In this document: piece after piece, positions 59,391-64,000 of the stretch
Position numbering within the stretch: position 1 is the first letter of the stretch
Layout of the letters: each line of letters opens with the position of its first letter
Assembly: GCF_954871325.1 (NCBI RefSeq)
Contig: NC_088779.1
Location: forward strand, 885,121-949,120
Direction of reading: 5' to 3'
Source of the DNA: Gordionus sp. m RMFG-2023
Taxonomy: Eukaryota > Nematomorpha > Gordioida > Chordodea > Parachordodidae
DNA: 64,000 bases
Notes under the pieces: generated by a model
What the model was told of the DNA's origin: nothing
Databases searched by the model: none
Seen by the model: only the letters and a program-made list of their open reading frames with translations
Program-made: the position numbers and the translations under genes

Positions 59391-59883
59391 ATGCTGGTAA
59401 AATACATTAAACACGCCCTATCAATTCCTTACAAGGCGTGTTGCTTTATCGAAATAACCGATCTTACGCCTAACGAAGTTAAAAACGAAATATTTATAAC
59501 CCACAATTACGATTCCCCTAATCTAAATGTCGGAAGACAACACAATCCTAAGAATTCTAAGAAACCAACTACGGTTTACATAACTTCATCATCATCTCTC
59601 AAAAGTAATAAGAATATTCATATTTGTCATCGTAATCATGTTAATAACGTAAATCCGTTCGATAACGAATCGCTAGAAATGCTACGTTCCTGCGGCATAA
59701 AAATGGACGGTGAGTAACAAAATGCATTTTATTTTAAATTCAAATTAATTCACTTATTTTTTTTTAATTTCGAAATTAAAAATATATTAATAAGTTTATA
59801 AAGTCAATAATTATGATTTAAAAATTTTTTTTTTAATCATGATTACGGTTTCAGCCATAGAAAATCTGTTAGAGTTTTGTTAA
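59391..59883 (+). CDS. Hypothetical protein, first exon firm, second tentative
   Basis: Exon 59391-59709 opens at an ATG after an A-run and encodes 106 residues (MLVKYIKHAL, ACCFIEITDLTPNEVKN, NPFDNESLEMLRSCGIKMD). It ends at a strong donor GTGAGT in phase 1. Its codon and residue make-up is clearly protein-like, unlike its surroundings. The next acceptor, TTTCAG at 59849-59854, would add a short exon (IENLLEFC, then stop at 59883) in the right phase, giving 115 residues. That exon lies in a 26-bp minisatellite, so it could be spurious and the true continuation may be further right or outside the window. Family not recognised. Confidence 0.55.
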
Positions 59884-60021
59884 TAGAAGATCTGTTAGAG
59901 TTCTGTTAATGGAATATCTGTTAGAGTTTTGTTCATAGAAGATCTGTTAGTGTTCATAGAAGATATGTTAGAGTTCTGTTAATAGAAGACCTGTTAGAGT
60001 TTTGTTCATAGAGATCTATTA
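59856..60021. repeat. 26-bp minisatellite, about seven copies
   Basis: Unit ATAGAAGATCTGTTAGAGTT followed by YTGTTA, with one shortened copy of 21 bp. It starts immediately after a splice-acceptor-like TTTCAG. Confidence 0.92.
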
Positions 60022-60458
60022 GTTTTTTTTTACTCTGAACTAAGTTGGAATTACGAAAAATTTTTGAAATCCATTATAAGTTACGTTAAGCAAGATAAAT
60101 ATTTAGCCGCAAAAAGGTGGTGGAAGCTTTTACACTCCGCGGTTCTCATTTAAATACAATTTATAATCCCGGCTAATATTATTGCTACCCACAAGTTTCT
60201 GTGCTAATAAATGCTTAAAAATGGCACAATGGAAACTTTAATCATCCTTAGAAAAATGGAATCTTCACTAGATAAATTAATTTAAAATCATGAGAAGAGG
60301 TTTAGATTTACCGCCTATTATGAAATTTTGCGTTTTCGTGAAACTTTAATATTTATACAATTGATACTATCAATACCCCAAAACGAAATGTATGTCCTGT
60401 GATCCGGCAAGATGTGAATGTTTGGAAACGTATCTACCCCACCTCTTCCCCCTCACCC

Positions 60459-60521
<63 letters not shown>

Positions 60522-61088
60522 TAAAAATGAACCCAACTTCAAAATGGATACTCAAGTCCTTAGGAAGTTTTTGTTGCTACAGGGAGGCCACATCTCTGCT
60601 ATCTTATTTCTCGGTACCCCTTATTGCCCTATTTTTAAAAATGGGATTCTGGGGATAAACAGCAAAGAAAATGAATTAGAGTTGTAGTCAAATAAAAAAA
60701 ATGGCTGAATAATTTGGAATATTAAAAATACAATTTATTTAAACAATACAGTTTGTACCAGAATGTTCCTGAAGGGGAGGGGGGTTGGCATTTCCCACAA
60801 ATATCTTTAGGTCATGGGAACATATACTTCTCTTATTAATATACCAACTAAAAAAGATATTATTAAAATTAATTTTGTAATTATTAAATATATTATATTT
60901 TTTTAACAAAAAAAACATATGTGACACTTATTCTCAGAGTACCCATAAATCAAATTAAAACCTAATAATATAATTTTTGACATTATTTTTAATTATTCTT
61001 CTTTCCTACTTTCCCTTTTAAATTTGTTCGACTGAATGGGAGAAACAATGCATATCTTATTTATATTAGAAAATTATTATGAAATCCA
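60022..61088. other. Spacer with a (TTTC)n tract at 60462-60522
   Basis: Non-coding. The frames at 60370-60687 arise from the TTTC repeat with short flanks (CDPARCECLETYLPHL before it). I cannot support them as exons. Confidence 0.45.
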
Positions 61089-61795
61089 TTCTCTTCTCTT
61101 CTCTTCTCTTCTCTTCTCTTCTCTTCTCTTCTCTTCTCTTCTCTTCTCTTCTCTTCTCTTCTCTTCTCTTCTCTTCTCTTCTCTTCTCTTCTCTTCTCTT
61201 CTCTTCTCTTCTCTTCTCTTCTTCTTCTCTTCTTCTTCTCTTCTCTTCTCTTCTCTTCTCCTCTTCTCTTCTCTTCTCTTCTCTTCTTCTTCTCTTCTCT
61301 TCTCTTCTTCTTCTCTTCTCTTCTCCTTCTTCTCTTCTCTTCTCTTCTCTTCTCTTCTCTTCTCTTCTCTTCTCTTCTCTTCTCTTCTCCTCTCTTCTCT
61401 TCTCTTCTCTTCTCTTCTCTTCTCTTCTCTTCTCTTCTCTTCTTCTTCTCTCCTCTTCTTCTTCTTCTCTTCTCTTCTCTTCTCTTCTCTTCTCTTCTTC
61501 TTCTTCTCTTCTCTTCTCTTCTCTTCTCTTCTCTTCTCTTCTCTTCTCTTCTCTTCTCTTCTCTTCTCCTCTTCTCTTCTCTTCTCTTCTCTTCTCTTCT
61601 CTTCTCTTCTCTTCTCTTCTCTTCTCTTCTCTTCTCTTCTCTTCTCTTCTCTTCTCTTCTCTTCTCTTCTCTTCTCTTCTCTTCTCTTCTCTTCTCTTCT
61701 CTTCTCTTCTCTTCTCTTCTCTTCTCTTCTCTTCTCTTCTCTTCTCTTCTCTTCTCTTCTCTTCTCTTCTCTTCTCTTCTCTTCTCTTCTCTTCT
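61089..61795. repeat. 700-bp (CTTCT)n pentanucleotide array
   Basis: About 140 TTCTC-type units with occasional TTC or CTCC variants, pure pyrimidine on the plus strand. It generates frames of up to 290 codons in several registers, all artefacts. Same pentamer as at 13858 and 30377. Confidence 0.99.
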
Positions 61796-61799
61796 TCAC

Positions 61800-64000
61800 A
61801 CACGCATACATATATCCATTATTAATGCTAAAAGTTTTGCCTATACAAATTGTACTAACATTTTTTAATGAGAGAGAAACAAAATACATAAAGATGTTTT
61901 TGCATTAAATAATTTTTTGTTGTTGCCATTTTCTTTTGATGTTTGAATGTTTGGTTCGGGTCTTATATAATAGAAAAAAAAATATGTAATTTTCTTTCTT
62001 TATTTTATCGCGTTTTATTTATAATAATTATTTAAATCCGCCAAAAGAAATCCACCATTTTTAATTTTTCTTGATTACGCGATAATAATATAAATTTTTT
62101 GGCCAAGCGTCGTGCGAAAAACTTGTCAGAACCAATCCAAATCGAGTATTACTTCCTTCCTATTTTTTAAAAAAAAAAATGGAGTACGATCTGAAGCCTG
62201 ACCGAACCCAGAATTTTTTTGCCGGGCTCGCATCGGTCTAGGCAAGGTTCTAAGACGGAGATAAACTGATACCATATTTTTTAGCTCTGTTCTAAGATAA
62301 AGATGACCGATAAGGAATGTGCCGGTTTTTTAAACATCGAAATACCTCCATTATTCGCATATTTTCGAATATCGGATAGTTGAATCGGTCAATCCGATAT
62401 ATCAATATGGCTACGTCATTTTGTTTTCCTCCCTAAAAAAACAACATGGTGTTTAATTATTATTTTAAGGCAAAACTCCCCAACATATATATTTTTTAAA
62501 AAAATTTTCATTGGCTTATTATCTGCGAATCGGAGCCGCGAAAAATCAGCTGATTATCCAAAAATTTGGATCAGCCTCTAAAAAGCTATTCAGATAACAC
62601 TTCTATATATGAACAATTATTGCCCGACTTCGCAAGCCCGTAGCTAAGAAACGTCAGTTGAGGGCTAGGGGGAAACTGAAGCTTGATTGAGGAGCTAACA
62701 AATTTTGAAGCCAAACATAAGGGTCGCAGTTTTTTAAGGGGGTAAGGGGGCTGGCCTCTGGTGGTTAACCTCCCGTTTATTTGGGGTTTAAAGTGATTCG
62801 GGTTGGGAATTTAATTCAAATGAACTGCTAATTTCAATTTTTAAAGTTCAATTTTATTTTATTAAAAATAGAAGACGTAATTCAAACTTCAAAAAAATAA
62901 ACTCTTAAATTTTTATATTTTTTATTTAGTATTCAATTCGTGATTTTTTTCAACTCGGCTCAAAAATATTAAATTTATTTATTTTTTTTTGTTTTATATT
63001 ATAAAAAAAAAATAAATTATTAATATCTTTTCAGTTATAAATAAATATAATAATATACAAAAAATATACTATTTTTAGCAGTTAAAAACTTGTTAAAATA
63101 TGGGCAAATCAATCTTTTTAGGAAGCAAAGATTGATTCTGGGGGTTTTCCATTCCTTTAAATCACATGATTGATTCTTCCCAATCTATATTTTTTTTAAA
63201 AACTAAATATTCTCTATTGTCCTTGGGTGTCTCCAAAATGGACATTATAAAATGTTTCTGTTAATTTATAATTTAATATGGATATTCTTACTTCAATATT
63301 TTTTTTAAAGAAGTTATTATAACAAATTAGAAAATATAAATTATTCTGACTTGTCTTTAAGTTTTGAATCATAATAATAATAAGTTTATTTTTTTTGTGG
63401 ATAAATTATTCGTTTTTTTTATAAATAAAATTTATAATTAAATACCATTATAATAAAATAAACTCGAATATTTTTTTGGACAGATTTTTCTATATTCCTA
63501 ATTCCATAGATACTTTTTTTATCTTTGGTTATTAACTTTTTTTAATTAAGAGAGTTTTCAGGCACGGGAATCTCCAACTTCCGGTAAAAAAAACCGGGAA
63601 AAATGACCGGAAATTAGAAAAACCCACGTGACGACAAATTAGAAAGAAAAAAAAGAAGGAAATAAAGTGTTGGAAGGCAAAAATTATTCCAAAAAAAAAA
63701 CTTTAAAATATTTTAAAATTGATTTTTTTGGCGCGTTTTTTTTGAAATTTGAATTTTTGATTTTTACCGGAAATGTACCTCCATCTTATGAATTGTAGAT
63801 AATTTTTACCTCTATAACCTTTGAGTCATTTTATATTAAATTTTTTTAAAAATCGCTCAAAAAAAAGAGATTTAAAAGTTGGATGTCAACATAATATAAA
63901 TTTTGTTTAAAAAAACGGTTTTTTTGGAAATTTAATTATAAAATCAATAAAAAATTATTTTAAAAGGTAATTAAATAATTTAAAATATGATTTTAAAATA
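61800..64000. other. AT-rich right edge with transposon-end fragments
   Basis: No gene recognised. CTGAAGCCTGACCGAACCC with GCCGGGCTCGCATCGGTC (about 62190-62240) resembles a hAT end of the GAACCCGAACC type. GCAAGCCCGTAGCTAAG (about 62631) looks like another terminus. TTTTTACCGGAAATGTACC at about 63761 repeats a motif seen near 5385. Confidence 0.4.

Noticed and set aside
61036-61908. The longest open frames in the window (up to 290 codons)
   Set aside because: Pentamer-array artefacts, open in four registers.

Overview
The window looks like AT-rich nuclear DNA of an invertebrate animal. Genes have many small exons with GT-AG introns, microsatellites and DNA transposons are dense, short telomere-like CCCTAA runs occur, and the protein families (malectin, BTB-BACK-kelch, tyrosine kinase) are metazoan in style. 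I cannot name the phylum. Almost every real gene here is split into exons too short to stand out as long reading frames; I assembled them by hand from splice sites, intron phases and family resemblance.

Layout. 1-435: a 186-bp satellite running off the window edge. 2605-3850 (+): a small three-exon membrane protein with an LPDY motif; its first intron carries a non-autonomous hAT copy. 6736-11140: an inverted LINE fragment and a direct LINE fragment of the same protein region, with a 2.9-kb hAT transposon (8-bp target duplication) between them. 12435-17829 (-): a four-exon malectin gene, with a possible small gene on the opposite strand in its first intron. 20696-37533 (-): about 25 phase-compatible exons giving BTB, BACK, a charged Cys-containing linker, kelch blades and a tyrosine kinase domain. 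This is either one very unusual fused gene or two abutting genes. 38780-39950 and 47030-47330 (+): two pieces of a Ty3/gypsy-type retroelement fossil separated by about 7 kb. Inside that 7 kb lies a four-exon gene for a 75-residue secreted cysteine-rich peptide (41912-42813, +). 51570-51648 (+): a probable first coding exon. 59391-59883 (+): a short two-exon hypothetical gene whose second exon falls in a 26-bp minisatellite. Most of 43-64 kb is otherwise AT-rich non-coding DNA, microsatellites and small transposons.

Mobile DNA. At least four families of short inverted-repeat elements recur. Several copies have matching 8-bp flanks (hAT type) and one has a TTA flank (PIF/Harbinger type). One family (ends TAGTGTTG) recurs in the introns of the kelch/kinase locus. 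There are also tRNA-derived SINE copies and very long TTCTC and TTTC/GAAA tracts. The GC-rich patches in this AT-rich DNA are mostly transposon ends.

The strongest candidate for something undescribed is the BTB-BACK-kelch-tyrosine kinase arrangement. Next are the small secreted cysteine-rich peptide gene and the LPDY-motif membrane protein.
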